A stretch of 64,000 nt of DNA from Bacteroides helcogenes P 36-108 (GCF_000186225.1 NC_014933.1:1054001-1118000), one strand, 5' to 3'; positions 36,695 through 46,452 are shown, counted from the first letter of the stretch. Notes: generated by a model not told the origin, from the letters alone. Numbers and translations are program-made.

Positions 36695-38128
36695 ATGAAA
36701 AGTACTCCGTTACAATTACTGGGTGTTCTTCCGCTTTGTATCAGTGGGCAGTTATATGCTCAGGACTCTCCCAATCTTGTCTTTATCATGGCCGACCAAT
36801 GGCGTGGAGATGCCATGGGATGCATCGGCAAAGAACCTGTGAAAACTCCGTATGTAGATGCTTTGGCCGCCGAAGGTGTTAACTTCACCAATGCCATTAG
36901 TAGCTGCCCCGTTTCTTCACCTGCACGCGGCATGCTGATGAGTGGCATGTATCCTCATAAAAGCGGCGTGCCGGGAAACTGCAACTCTGCCAATGCCCCG
37001 TACGGTGTGGAACTGCCCCAAGACGTGCGTGCTTGGAGTGATGTGCTGAAAGATGGCGGCTACCAGACGGGATATATCGGCAAGTGGCACTTGGATGCTC
37101 CTTATCAGCCTTATGTAGATACTTACAACAACCGTGGAAAAGTGGCTTGGAACGAATGGTGTCCCAAGGAACGCCGTCATGGATTTGATTATTGGGAAGC
37201 ATACGGCACTTATGACAATCATCTGAACCCCATGTACTGGAGTACGGATGCTCCGCGTGACAGTTTCCATTACGTCAGCCAATGGGGGCCCGAGTACGAG
37301 GCAACCAAAGCCGTGAAGTATTTGAATGCAATAGACAGAAAGAAGCCTTTTGCCTTAGTGGTGTCCATGAACCCGCCTCACACTGGTTATGAACTTGTCC
37401 CCGACCGCTATAAAGAGATGTATGATAACCTCGATGTGGAAGCTCTCTGTCTCAATCGCCCCGATATTCCGGCCAAGGGTACGGAGATGGGTGACTACTT
37501 TCGTGACAATCTCCGCAATTATTATGCCTGTATCACCGGAGTGGACGAGAACATAGGCCGCATCGTCAATGAACTGAAGCGGCTCGGATTGTTTCACAAT
37601 ACCATTGTGGTGGTCACCTCTGATCATGGTATCTGCATGGGGGCGCATCAATTGGCCGGCAAGGACATCTTCTATGAGGAGGCCATGCGCATTCCGATGA
37701 TTGTCTCCTGCCCCAGACTGATGAAGCCGCGCACGGATAATGTCACTCCGCTGGCCTTTGCCGACCTTTATCCTACGCTGCTTTCGATGATGGGATTCAA
37801 GAAACAGATTCCGCCGACGGTGCAGACATTGGATTTCTCTGCTGCTCTGCTCTCCGGTGAAGAAAAAAGAGACGTGGTGCAGCCTTACTACTATATCCTG
37901 CCTTCGAATCATAGTACCGGCTATCGCGGATTGCGCACGCCTACACATACTTTTGTACTGCATGCCACGGACGGAAAGGTGGACGATGTACTCCTTTTTG
38001 ACCGCACGCTCGATCCATACGAGATGAAAAATATTGCCGGAGAACGGCAAAGGCTGGTAAAGAAACTGAAAGCTCAGCTCAAACAGTGGTTGAGAGAGAA
38101 AGACGATCCTTTTTATTCTTTCTTATAG
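36695..38128 (+). CDS. Secreted sulfatase (S1 family)
   Basis: This is an exported sulfatase of 477 residues with a signal peptide (to about residue 22, GQLYAQ). The formylglycine motif is in SCPVSSPARGMLMSGMYP, with serine at the converted position (S-x-P-x-R), matured by the anaerobic radical-SAM enzyme rather than the oxygen-dependent one. Metal ligands are MADQWRGD near the start and VVVTSDHG in the C-terminal half; KWHLDAP is the lysine/histidine site. It removes sulfate from glycans in the periplasm. It begins a three-gene run with a fucosidase 38 bases downstream, so the sulfated target is probably fucosylated. Confidence 0.9.
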   Translation: MKSTPLQLLGVLPLCISGQLYAQDSPNLVFIMADQWRGDAMGCIGKEPVKTPYVDALAAEGVNFTNAISSCPVSSPARGMLMSGMYPHKSGVPGNCNSANAPYGVELPQDVRAWSDVLKDGGYQTGYIGKWHLDAPYQPYVDTYNNRGKVAWNEWCPKERRHGFDYWEAYGTYDNHLNPMYWSTDAPRDSFHYVSQWGPEYEATKAVKYLNAIDRKKPFALVVSMNPPHTGYELVPDRYKEMYDNLDVEALCLNRPDIPAKGTEMGDYFRDNLRNYYACITGVDENIGRIVNELKRLGLFHNTIVVVTSDHGICMGAHQLAGKDIFYEEAMRIPMIVSCPRLMKPRTDNVTPLAFADLYPTLLSMMGFKKQIPPTVQTLDFSAALLSGEEKRDVVQPYYYILPSNHSTGYRGLRTPTHTFVLHATDGKVDDVLLFDRTLDPYEMKNIAGERQRLVKKLKAQLKQWLREKDDPFYSFL

Positions 38129-38166
38129 GAGAAATCCTGTATATCTACAAAATTTGAATATCTGTT

Positions 38167-39537
38167 ATGAAGAAACTATATGTATTGGTGATACTCTTTA
38201 TGAGTTGCTTCTTATGTTCTGCACAGTCAGACATTACTGTCCCTAAGCCCCATCAACTGAAGTGGCATGAGGCCGAAATGGGAGCTGTGTTTCATTATGA
38301 CCTGCATGTCTTCGATGGCATCCGTTACGGACAAGGCAACAACCGTATTAATCCGATAGAAGACTATAATATTTTCAACCCTACGCAGTTGGATACCGAC
38401 CAGTGGGTGCTGGCTGCAAAAGCTGCCGGATGCAAGTTCGCCGTGCTGACGGCTACCCATGAAACCGGCTTTGGGCTTTGGCAGAGTGATGTGAATCCCT
38501 ACTGCCTGAAAGCCGTGAAATGGCGTGACGGAAAGGGTGATATTGTGCGTGATTTCGTTAATTCGTGCCGCAAGTATGGTTTGCAACCGGGTATCTATAT
38601 CGGTATCCGTTGGAACTCTTTGCTGGGCATCCATAACTTCAAGGCGGAAGGTGACGGAGAGTTTGCCAAGAACCGCCAGGCTTGGTACAAACGTTTGTGC
38701 GAGAAGATGGTGGAAGAACTCTGCACCCGCTATGGCGATCTGTTCATGATATGGTTCGATGGCGGTGCGGATGATCCGCGAGGTGACGGGCCTGATGTAG
38801 AGCCTATCGTCAATAAGTATCAGCCCAACTGCTTGTTCTATCATAATATAGATCGTGCGGACTTCCGTTGGGGTGGTTCGGAAACAGGTACGGTGAAGTA
38901 TCCTTGCTGGTCAACCTTTCCTGTGCCTTGCTCGCACCACAAGCGTTTGGAAGCAGATACTGATTTGCTGGAACTGTTGAAACATGGAGATCCCGCTGGA
39001 AAATACTGGGTTCCTGCTATGGCCGACAGTCCCCTGCGCGGAGCCAATGGCCGGCATGAATGGTTCTGGGAGCCGGATGATGAGAATAATGTCTATTCTT
39101 TGGAGGCATTGATGGATATATACGAGAAATCGGTGGGAAGGAATGCTACCCTGATTATGGGACTGACTCCCGATCCTGACGGACTGATTCCGGCAGGTGA
39201 CCGGCAACGTCTGAAGGAATGGGGTGAAGAAATAAACCGCCGTTTCGGTATGCCTGTGGCTAAGACTACCGGACAGAAGAAAAGCCTGGCGCTGAATCTC
39301 GGAAAGAAGCAGGTGATAAGCTCTTGCGTCATTCAGGAGAATATTGCCAAAGGCGAGAGAATCCGTCGCTATCAAGTGGAGGTAAAGGTGAATGGGAAGT
39401 GGCAGGCAGTCTGTGACGGTGAGGCTGTGGGGCATAAGCGTATTGAAACCTTTGAACCGGTAGAGACTACCGGGGTCAGGCTGAAAGTTGTTGAGGCGGT
39501 TGCCTTGCCGGATATCATCAATTTCAGCATCTATTGA
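38167..39537 (+). CDS. Alpha-L-fucosidase (GH29)
   Basis: This is an exported exo-fucosidase of 456 residues with a signal peptide ending CSAQ. The GH29 TIM barrel occupies about residues 28-350: MGAVFHYDLHVFDG, AGCKFAVLTATHETGFGLW, and the nucleophile aspartate in FMIWFDGGADDP (about residue 200). The C-terminal 90 residues (ALNLGKKQVISSCVIQENI to the end) look like a small beta-sandwich often attached to GH29 enzymes. It sits between two sulfatases with gaps of 38 and 43 bases, consistent with step-wise removal of sulfate and fucose from mucin-type or algal glycans. Confidence 0.88.
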   Translation: MKKLYVLVILFMSCFLCSAQSDITVPKPHQLKWHEAEMGAVFHYDLHVFDGIRYGQGNNRINPIEDYNIFNPTQLDTDQWVLAAKAAGCKFAVLTATHETGFGLWQSDVNPYCLKAVKWRDGKGDIVRDFVNSCRKYGLQPGIYIGIRWNSLLGIHNFKAEGDGEFAKNRQAWYKRLCEKMVEELCTRYGDLFMIWFDGGADDPRGDGPDVEPIVNKYQPNCLFYHNIDRADFRWGGSETGTVKYPCWSTFPVPCSHHKRLEADTDLLELLKHGDPAGKYWVPAMADSPLRGANGRHEWFWEPDDENNVYSLEALMDIYEKSVGRNATLIMGLTPDPDGLIPAGDRQRLKEWGEEINRRFGMPVAKTTGQKKSLALNLGKKQVISSCVIQENIAKGERIRRYQVEVKVNGKWQAVCDGEAVGHKRIETFEPVETTGVRLKVVEAVALPDIINFSIY

Positions 39538-39580
39538 CAGTCTGTTGAAGATCTATTAATAATCTATATAAAAACTACTG

Positions 39581-41143
39581 ATGAACAAATATCTTTTATA
39601 TTCCTTAGCATTGACTTCTACTGCTGCTACGTTGCTTACGGTACAAGCACAGAAGACACCCACAGAGAAACCTCTGTCATCCCGTCCCAATATCATCCTT
39701 TTCATGGTGGACGACATGGGATGGCAAGATACTTCACTGCCTTTCTGGACACAGAAGACGCACTATAATGAAGTTTACGAGACACCCAATATGGAACGTC
39801 TGGCGCGGCAGGGCATGATGTTTACTCAGGCCTATGCTTGCAACATCAGTTCGGCCACCCGTTGCAGTCTGCTGACTGGAGCCAACATGAGTCGGCATCG
39901 CGTCACCAACTGGACGCTGCAGCGTGATAAACAGACCGATCGCAAGAGCCAGACCATAGACCTGCCCGACTGGAACTACAATGGTATCAGTCAGGTGGAG
40001 GGCATCAACAATACCTTTGTCGGCACTTCTTTCGTGGAGTTGCTGCGTCGTAGCGGCTATCACACCATTCATTGCGGTAAGGCGCATTTCGGCTCTATCG
40101 ACACTCCGGGAGAGAATCCCACGCACTGGGGCTTTGAAGTAAATATTGCCGGACATGCTGCGGGAGGGCTTGCCACATATCTTAGCGAAAAGAACTATGG
40201 ACATACTCGTGACGGGAAGCCCACTTCACTGATGTCTATCCCCGGTTTGGAGAACTATTGGGGGACGGGAGTATTTGCCACTGAAGCCCTGACGCGTGAG
40301 GCGGTAAAGGCATTGGATAAGGCCAAGAAGTACAACCAGCCTTTTTATCTTTACATGGCTCATTACGCTATCCATGTGCCGGTGGACAAGGATATGCGTT
40401 TCTTCCCCAAATATGTAAGGAAAGGATTGAGCGACAAGGAAGCGGCCTATGCCTCACTGATAGAGGGTATGGATAAAAGTCTGGGTGATCTGATGGATTG
40501 GCTGGAGGAGAATGGTGAGGCAGACAACACTATCATCCTATTTATGAGCGATAACGGCGGCTTGGCATCCGAACCCGGATGGCGTGATGGAAAGATTCAT
40601 ACTCAGAATGCACCGTTGAACAGTGGAAAAGGTTCTCTGTATGAGGGTGGCATCCGTGAACCGATGATTGTCAGTTGGCCCGGTACGGTGAAACCCGGAA
40701 CGCGATGCAACGACTATCTGATGATAGAAGACTTTTATCCTACGATTCTTGATATGGCGGGAGTCAAGAACTATACTACGGTTTCGCCTGTGGACGGCAT
40801 CAGCTTTCTGCCTTTGCTCAAGGGTACGGGAAATCCTTCCAAGGGACGCTCCTTGGTATGGAACTGCCCTAATATCTGGGGGAATGACGGTCCCGGTATC
40901 AACCTGAACTGTGCCATCCGGAAGGATGACTGGAAGCTGGTCTATTATTATGAGACGGGCGCGAAAGAACTTTTTTGTATCCCGGAGGACATCGGAGAGA
41001 AGGACAATGTAGCTTCCCGTCATCCCGATATCGTGAAACGTCTGTCCAAAGAGTTGGGCGAGTATCTGCGCAAAGTGGGCGGACAGCGCCCGTCATTCAA
41101 GGCAAGCGGACAACCTTGCCCGTGGCCGGACGAGGTAAGATAA
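39581..41143 (+). CDS. Secreted sulfatase (S1 family)
   Basis: This is an exported sulfatase of 520 residues with a signal peptide (to about residue 23). The formylglycine motif is in NISSATRCSLLTGANMSRHR, serine type (S-x-A-x-R). Metal-site motifs are FMVDDMGWQDTS and FMSDNGGLAS; the lysine/histidine pair is in HCGKAHFGS and HYAIHVPVDK. It is not closely similar to the other sulfatase in the operon, so it probably removes a sulfate from a different position or sugar. It is the last gene of the run. Confidence 0.9.
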   Translation: MNKYLLYSLALTSTAATLLTVQAQKTPTEKPLSSRPNIILFMVDDMGWQDTSLPFWTQKTHYNEVYETPNMERLARQGMMFTQAYACNISSATRCSLLTGANMSRHRVTNWTLQRDKQTDRKSQTIDLPDWNYNGISQVEGINNTFVGTSFVELLRRSGYHTIHCGKAHFGSIDTPGENPTHWGFEVNIAGHAAGGLATYLSEKNYGHTRDGKPTSLMSIPGLENYWGTGVFATEALTREAVKALDKAKKYNQPFYLYMAHYAIHVPVDKDMRFFPKYVRKGLSDKEAAYASLIEGMDKSLGDLMDWLEENGEADNTIILFMSDNGGLASEPGWRDGKIHTQNAPLNSGKGSLYEGGIREPMIVSWPGTVKPGTRCNDYLMIEDFYPTILDMAGVKNYTTVSPVDGISFLPLLKGTGNPSKGRSLVWNCPNIWGNDGPGINLNCAIRKDDWKLVYYYETGAKELFCIPEDIGEKDNVASRHPDIVKRLSKELGEYLRKVGGQRPSFKASGQPCPWPDEVR

Positions 41144-41168
41144 CCGTTGCCTCCGATTGAATATGTGC

Positions 41169-42416
41169 TTACTTCTCTGAAACGTTCCGGCAGCGTATCA
41201 GCACTTTCTTTTCGTCACCCAGGGTGGTGGCGAAAAGATACGTTTCTCCTCCTTCTGCCAGTTTCATCCGCTTCCGTAGTTCGGCTACGGTGGCGGGGAA
41301 GTTGCGTACAGTGAGATTCGCTTTCTTTTCTGCTCCCACCATTTCCTTTACTTCTTTCTTGTTGAAGCCGCAACTGCCGGTTATCTTAAACTTCCGTCCG
41401 GGGAAGTGGGCAAGGTATTGATCCGAAGTATAGAGGTGGCTGTTGGGGTGCAACTTCTCTACCTTATAGGAGGCACAAATGCTGCGGAAAGCACCGGCTT
41501 TCAAGATAGAAGCATTCGGTTCGTAAAGATAGGCTTTGAGTGCAGTGGTGTGCGGCACTGCCTGCTCTTTCTCTTTCCTGCGGGTGAAGACGAGGGCAGG
41601 GGGATTGATGCCTTGTCCGGCATCAGTGCCGTGTCCGAGATTGATGCAGTGGATGGGTACTTCGTCTGCCGACAGACTTTCGCCGTGCCCCAGTACAAGC
41701 AGCAGCTCTTTACATTCATTGTTCACCGACACGATGTGGGCTTCCTGCACATGCTTCAGGTCATTTAATGCCAGTGTCAGATCCAGCATGGGCGATAGTT
41801 TGACGAATACATGCCGTGCCTTTTCGAGCAGCAAGTCTTCCAGCACCGATACATCCGGTTCGCAATCACCGATGGCAACGGCCTTTCCGCCATGACTATC
41901 CCGGCGGGCGGGGTCAATGAATATCCAGTCCACAGGTTGCATCTGTTGCAGATGGCTGATGCCGTCATCGTGGCAGACAGAGATTTGCGTCAATCCCAGT
42001 AACGGAAAGTTATGTGAAGCTATTTGGCACAACTGTTCTTGTCTTTCCACGTAGGTCACCTGCTTGAAGCAGGAGGAAAGGAAGGCACAGTCTATGCCGA
42101 AGCCGCCGGTCAGGTCGGTGAGGTTGTCATAGACAGTCGCATTCTCTTTCCGGGCGATGGTACAGATCATTTCTGCCTTGTGTCGTGCCGTCGTTTCCGA
42201 GGAGCACTGCTCCAAAGATAAATGTGCCGGATAGAGTATGTTCTCAACGTCTGCCCAAGTAGGTATTTTCCCTTTCGCAGCCTGGTGTCCGGCTATTTGC
42301 GTGATGGCGGCGGGCATATCTACCATGGGGTATCGGTGGGTTTGCAGGGCAAGGCTGCGTACATCGTCATTGCGGTGTTCCCGGATAAAGCGGAGAGTTT
42401 CTTCGGTCAGTGTCAT
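41169..42416 (-). CDS. THUMP-like class I SAM-dependent methyltransferase
   Basis: This is a 415-residue cytoplasmic protein. The middle part is a Rossmann methyltransferase: the SAM loop is LTDLTGGFGIDCAFLSS (about residues 100-116), followed by VTYVERQEQLCQIA and the catalytic-site-like DWIFIDPARRD. The C-terminal third (about 280-410) matches the THUMP-like domain annotated in this Bacteroidota family (ITGSCGFNKKEVKEMVG, TVRNFPATVAELRKRMK). The target is probably RNA, but no member known to me has a proven function. It is convergent with the sulfatase operon. Confidence 0.8.
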   Translation of the reverse strand: MTLTEETLRFIREHRNDDVRSLALQTHRYPMVDMPAAITQIAGHQAAKGKIPTWADVENILYPAHLSLEQCSSETTARHKAEMICTIARKENATVYDNLTDLTGGFGIDCAFLSSCFKQVTYVERQEQLCQIASHNFPLLGLTQISVCHDDGISHLQQMQPVDWIFIDPARRDSHGGKAVAIGDCEPDVSVLEDLLLEKARHVFVKLSPMLDLTLALNDLKHVQEAHIVSVNNECKELLLVLGHGESLSADEVPIHCINLGHGTDAGQGINPPALVFTRRKEKEQAVPHTTALKAYLYEPNASILKAGAFRSICASYKVEKLHPNSHLYTSDQYLAHFPGRKFKITGSCGFNKKEVKEMVGAEKKANLTVRNFPATVAELRKRMKLAEGGETYLFATTLGDEKKVLIRCRNVSEK

Positions 42417-42531
42417 GGGTCTTTATAAAACAGAGAACAAAGATAGTGCAAACCGAAGACAAAATACTTCAAGCTTGTTTGAAAAGTTTTTGTTGAGGTT
42501 GCAGCCTACCTTATTTAAAGATAGCGATAAT

Positions 42532-43269
42532 CTATGGAATTATTTGGTATTTCTCTTTGGCAGCCTGTCTGCTGTAACGATTGAAGTGCCACCACTCACT
42601 GGGCAATGGGCGGAAACCGGCCTTTTTCATCACTTGTCGCAGCAGTAAGCGGTTGTTACGTTCCTGGGCGGTGAGCTTTCCGTTTTTTACTAATTGCTCT
42701 TCTTGCGTGATATGTGCTTCTCTGCCTAAATAATCTACCGGTGTCCCCATGGATAGAGGAGTGCCTTGTTCGTCAAGGATGCTGATATCTACCGCCAGCC
42801 CGTAGTTGTGTAAACCGCCTCCACGGGCGGGATTGGATACATAGATCTGTCTGGAAGTTCCTTTAACTACATTCCACATCTTTTGCTGTATGTGCATGGG
42901 GCGTGCGGCGTCATATACGATGAGGCTATAGTCCGGATGCAGTTCTTTTAAAAGGCGTTGTGCTTCGGATAAGCTTTTCATGGCATCGGGATGTAAATAG
43001 GCTTCGTGGAGGTCTTTATAAAGCACTTCTCCCGTGAAGTTATCTGCACGGGCATACATTAGTTCTATGGCGATGCTGGTGTCTGCTTCGGCAATGTTGA
43101 CGAAACCCAGAGAATCCAGATAGCAGGCTGTGTGGCTTTTGGCGGGAACAGGCTGTGCGGAGCAGATGGAATCTTCCGGAGCGCCGATATGTCGTGAAGG
43201 TTCTTTCTGTCCGTTGCCGCAACTGCATAGTATGCACAGCATGTAAAGGTAAAAGAGGATGTATTTCAT
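42532..43269 (-). CDS. D-alanyl-D-alanine dipeptidase (M15D, VanX/DdpX-like) lipoprotein
   Basis: This is a zinc dipeptidase of 245 residues with a lipoprotein signal (MLCILCSC, Cys about 17). Conserved blocks are VIYDAARP-type SLIVYDAARPMHIQQKMW (Arg that stabilises the transition state), the zinc ligands in GGGLHNYGLAVDISI (His, Asp) and EWWHFNRY (Glu, His). It would cleave D-Ala-D-Ala released from cell-wall turnover in the periplasm. Association with vancomycin resistance is not implied, since no vanHA genes are present. A predicted -7 box TACCTTTG lies on the minus strand at 43329-43322. Confidence 0.88.
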   Translation of the reverse strand: MKYILFYLYMLCILCSCGNGQKEPSRHIGAPEDSICSAQPVPAKSHTACYLDSLGFVNIAEADTSIAIELMYARADNFTGEVLYKDLHEAYLHPDAMKSLSEAQRLLKELHPDYSLIVYDAARPMHIQQKMWNVVKGTSRQIYVSNPARGGGLHNYGLAVDISILDEQGTPLSMGTPVDYLGREAHITQEEQLVKNGKLTAQERNNRLLLRQVMKKAGFRPLPSEWWHFNRYSRQAAKEKYQIIP

Positions 43270-43582
43270 ATCATAACATATTTCTTCATATCATGTTTTT
43301 GTAAGCAGTCATTTCTGTCGGCAAAGGTAAAGGATTAATTTGAAATACACCATCTTGTCCTATATTCATGGGCACTCTCTATGAGGCTGAGTTCGTGTAT
43401 GTGCTGTGTTGAATTCCTGTTTCTGTTCTTTCATGTATTGATACGAAAATTGCAGATCTGCCTCTTGCAGATCGAATGAAGAAGTGTTAAATAGAAGCAG
43501 TTGTTTTGTGTGTATAAGCCAAATACCTATATTTGATTCATATATCTAATATATAGTGTAAGGACACTACTTCAATTTGCCT
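43270..43582. promoter_or_regulatory. Divergent intergenic region with nfeD-flotillin promoter
   Basis: No gene in these 313 bases. On the plus strand TTTG (43505-43508), a 19-base spacer and TATATTTG (43528-43535) form a full-consensus promoter about 48 bases ahead of nfeD. A small hairpin GATCTGC/GCAGATC lies at 43455-43473. The minus-strand box TACCTTTG (43329-43322) serves the dipeptidase gene. Confidence 0.6.
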
Positions 43583-44080
43583 ATGAGCAGTAATATTTTC
43601 CTTATCATTGCGCTGGTCACGACTGGAATTTTTGTGATACAGTTTATTCTTTCTATCTTTTTCGGAGATATTGACGCGGATGTGGACATAGATGCCGACC
43701 TCAGCAGTGTGGTCTCTTTTAAAGGTCTTACCCATTTTGGTATCGGCTTTGGGTGGTATATGTATCTGATTGGGAACGCTGATCCCCAGAGTTATATTAT
43801 TGCTATTCTGATCGGCCTGTTCTTTGTGCTTGCCGTGTGGTTTCTTTATAAGAAGGCCTATCAGTTGCAGCAAGTGAATCGCTCCGAGAAGCCTGAACAG
43901 CTTATAGGACGCGGTTGCACCCTGTATTTCGGTCAAGGGGATGGCAAATATACCGTGCAAATCAAGAAAGACGGCGCCATGCGTGAAGTCGATGTGGTGT
44001 CTGAGGCAGGCAAGGTTTATCAGACCGGAGATAAGGTGATTATCACGGCTTACCGGGATGGAATATTGTATATACAATAG
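43583..44080 (+). CDS. NfeD-like membrane protein
   Basis: This is a membrane protein of 165 residues, from the ATG at 43583. Two to three hydrophobic segments (about 6-26, 50-60, 68-88) flank an acidic loop with the alternating aspartates GDIDADVDIDAD. The C-terminal 70 residues form the OB-fold NfeD domain (LIGRGCTLYFGQGDGKYTVQI to YRDGILYIQ). NfeD proteins partner with flotillin/SPFH proteins, and the flotillin gene follows 24 bases downstream under the same promoter. Confidence 0.82.
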   Translation: MSSNIFLIIALVTTGIFVIQFILSIFFGDIDADVDIDADLSSVVSFKGLTHFGIGFGWYMYLIGNADPQSYIIAILIGLFFVLAVWFLYKKAYQLQQVNRSEKPEQLIGRGCTLYFGQGDGKYTVQIKKDGAMREVDVVSEAGKVYQTGDKVIITAYRDGILYIQ

Positions 44081-44104
44081 AAATAAAACTAAATAAACAA
44101 TCTT

Positions 44105-45748
44105 ATGACACAGGAAATGATGATTATGACCGCCATTCTCATAGCGGTTGTTCTGCTTACTTTTGTCGGTATCCTTTCTCGTTACCGCAAATGTAAGAGT
44201 GACGAGGTTTTGGTAGTATATGGTAAGACGGGTGGCGATAAGAAATCGGCCAAGTTATACCATGGTGGGGCTGCCTTTGTATGGCCCATCGTTCAGGGAT
44301 ATGAGTTCCTTTCGATGAAGCCGATGCAGATAGACTGCAAGTTGACCGGTGCTTTGTCTGCCCAAAATATTCGTGTGGATGTTCCGACGACTATTACTGT
44401 AGCCATCAGTACAGATCCCGAAGTAATGCAGAATGCTGCCGAACGTATGTTGGGACTGACGATGGATGACAAGCAGAATCTGATTACCGATGTGGTTTAC
44501 GGTCAGATGCGTCTGGTTATTGCCGATATGACGATTGAGGAGTTGAACTCCGACCGTGATAAGTTCTTGTCTAAAGTAAAAGACAATATCGACACGGAAC
44601 TCCGTAAGTTCGGTTTGTATCTGATGAACATCAATATCAGCGACATCCGCGATGCCGCCAACTATATTGTCAATCTGGGTAAGGAGGCCGAGAGTAAGGC
44701 GCAGAACGAGGCTCAGGCAAATATCGAAGAGCAGGAGAAACTTGGAGCCATCAAAATTGCCACTCAGATAAAAGAGCGCGAAACCAAGGTTGCCGAAACC
44801 CGTAAGGATCAAGACATCGCCATTGCAGAAACCAAGAAGCTGCAGGAAATCTCCGTAGCCAATGCCGACAAGGATCGTATCTCGCAAGTGGCCGTGGCCA
44901 ACGCCGAGAAGGAATCGCAGGTGGCTAAGGCCGAGGCCGAGAAAAACATACGCATTGAGCAGGCCAATACGGAAAAGGAGAGCCGCATTGCCGAATTGAA
45001 TTCTGACATGGAAATCAAACAGGCCGAAGCTGCCAAAAAAGCTGCAATTGGCCGAAACGAAGCGCAGAAAGCCATTGCACAGTCGGATGCAGAACTTGCC
45101 GTGACGCAAGCCACTGCCGACAAACAAGCCGGTGAGGCCGCTGCCCGTTCGGAAGCATCCGTACAAACAGCTCGTGAAATAGCCCAGAAAGAGGTGGAAG
45201 AAGCTAAAGCCCGAAAAGTGGAATCTTCTTTGAAGGCCGAAAAGATAGTTCCTGCAGAGATAGCCCGTCAGGAAGCTATTCTTCAGGCGAATGCAGTTGC
45301 GGAGAAAGTGACCCGTGAGGCTGAGGCACGTGCCAAGGCATTGCTTGCCCAGGCTCAGGCTGAGGCCGAAGCCATCCGACTGAAACTGGAAGCTGAGGCC
45401 GAAGGTAAGAAGAGGTCATTGCTTGCCGAGGCCGAAGGTTTCGAGGCTATGGTGAAAGCTGCTGAATCAAATCCGGCTATCGCTATCCAGTACAAGATGG
45501 TAGACCAATGGAAGGAAATTGCCGGCGAACAAGTGAAGGCATTCGAACATATCAATTTAGGAAATATCACAGTATTCGATGGTGGAAACGGTGGTACAAG
45601 CAATTTCTTGAGTTCGCTGGTAAAGACTGTCGCTCCGAGCCTTGGAGTTTTGGATAAGTTGCCTATCGGAGAGACGGTAAAGAGCATCATACATCCGGAA
45701 GACAAGGGGGAGAAGAAGACAGAGGAGAAACAGGGAAATAAAAAGTAA
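44105..45748 (+). CDS. Flotillin family protein
   Basis: This is a 547-residue membrane-associated scaffold protein. An N-terminal membrane anchor (about 5-25) is followed by the SPFH/band-7 domain (about 30-200; VVYGKTGGDKKSAKLYHGGAAFVW and FGLYLMNINISDIRDAANYI). A very long alanine/glutamate-rich coiled coil (about 200-450) has many EA-rich repeats, and a C-terminal region follows with EDKGEKKTEEK near the end. Flotillins organise membrane microdomains. The gene is paired with nfeD, like yuaF-floT. Confidence 0.9.
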   Translation: MTQEMMIMTAILIAVVLLTFVGILSRYRKCKSDEVLVVYGKTGGDKKSAKLYHGGAAFVWPIVQGYEFLSMKPMQIDCKLTGALSAQNIRVDVPTTITVAISTDPEVMQNAAERMLGLTMDDKQNLITDVVYGQMRLVIADMTIEELNSDRDKFLSKVKDNIDTELRKFGLYLMNINISDIRDAANYIVNLGKEAESKAQNEAQANIEEQEKLGAIKIATQIKERETKVAETRKDQDIAIAETKKLQEISVANADKDRISQVAVANAEKESQVAKAEAEKNIRIEQANTEKESRIAELNSDMEIKQAEAAKKAAIGRNEAQKAIAQSDAELAVTQATADKQAGEAAARSEASVQTAREIAQKEVEEAKARKVESSLKAEKIVPAEIARQEAILQANAVAEKVTREAEARAKALLAQAQAEAEAIRLKLEAEAEGKKRSLLAEAEGFEAMVKAAESNPAIAIQYKMVDQWKEIAGEQVKAFEHINLGNITVFDGGNGGTSNFLSSLVKTVAPSLGVLDKLPIGETVKSIIHPEDKGEKKTEEKQGNKK

Positions 45749-45819
45749 TGAGTGAGGGGAGCCGCTTCGGTGGATGTCCCCTCATTTTGTATTCCTATGT
45801 CTGTGAGTTTGTACGGTCT

Positions 45820-46242
45820 TCAGACCTTTTTGTTTTTCCACCAATACTTGATGAAACGTATTCCTGTACCGATAAGGGCCAAAGACAGTCCGGTGTAGAA
45901 TACTGCGATGAAAGAGTCGGGCAACAGGCGGTATATCCGTGTGACTATTCCGATTGTGATCATGAATACCATGATAATCCATCCTTTGGCGTCGAAGAAG
46001 GAAAAAGGACAATGCCTCCCCTCTTTTTGTGAGATGCGGAAAGTATGTTTTTTGTATAGCTTGTGAAAGACAACGCCGAAGAATAGAAGGAAAATTAAGC
46101 TTGCTTCGCATACTTTGAACAGCCAGTATTGAGCATCGGCTATCCAGCAGGTCAAACCGATACGCAGGATGTTCATGCCGGCCAGCAACCATATTGTTCC
46201 GGCAGTGATAAGCAATGTATGTCGGGTTACTCCATATTTCAT
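45820..46242 (-). CDS. Small integral membrane protein of unknown function
   Basis: A 140-residue protein from the ATG at 46242 with four hydrophobic segments (about 7-27, 38-58, 84-102, 108-126) and a basic C-terminus (KYWWKNKKV). I do not recognise a family. It is the last chromosomal gene before the island; its stop is about 70 bases from the flotillin gene, convergent. Confidence 0.65.
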   Translation of the reverse strand: MKYGVTRHTLLITAGTIWLLAGMNILRIGLTCWIADAQYWLFKVCEASLIFLLFFGVVFHKLYKKHTFRISQKEGRHCPFSFFDAKGWIIMVFMITIGIVTRIYRLLPDSFIAVFYTGLSLALIGTGIRFIKYWWKNKKV

Positions 46243-46306
46243 GATAAGAGTTTTCTTGCGGTGCAAAGATAGATATTATCTTGGCGATGGTTGAGACTAT
46301 AATAAG

Positions 46307-46340
46307 AAAAGGCTCTATTCCGTTAGGAATGAGCCTTTTC
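46307..46340 (-). terminator. Original tRNA-Met terminator, now separated from the gene
   Basis: The hairpin AAAAGGCTC/GAGCCTTTT (46307-46339), followed on the minus strand by T-rich sequence, directly follows the displaced tRNA 3' half. A similar but not identical hairpin follows the intact tRNA at 60350-60380, so each att copy has its own terminator. Confidence 0.65.
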
Positions 46341-46386
46341 TTTGTGGACCAGCCTGGGCTTGAACCAGGGACCTCCAGATTATGAG
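46341..46386 (-). other. Island end (att repeat): displaced 3' half of tRNA-Met
   Basis: These 46 bases match 60384-60429 exactly. They hold the T arm, acceptor 3' strand and anticodon-loop edge of the tRNA on the minus strand but no 5' half, so this is the chromosomal 3' end displaced by integration. Confidence 0.9.
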
Positions 46387-46452
46387 GCTCTAAATTTCAT
46401 CCTATTAAATTGCAATATGTCAACGTATTAATAATCTCATTGGAAGTTTATC

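Noticed and set aside
42532-43269. Vancomycin resistance gene (vanX)
   Set aside because: The enzyme family is the same, but there are no vanH/vanA or regulator genes and it is a lipoprotein of a Gram-negative; a cell-wall turnover role is more likely.
46341-46386. Second tRNA gene
   Set aside because: Only the 3' half is present; D arm, 5' acceptor strand and most of the anticodon stem are missing. It is an att copy.
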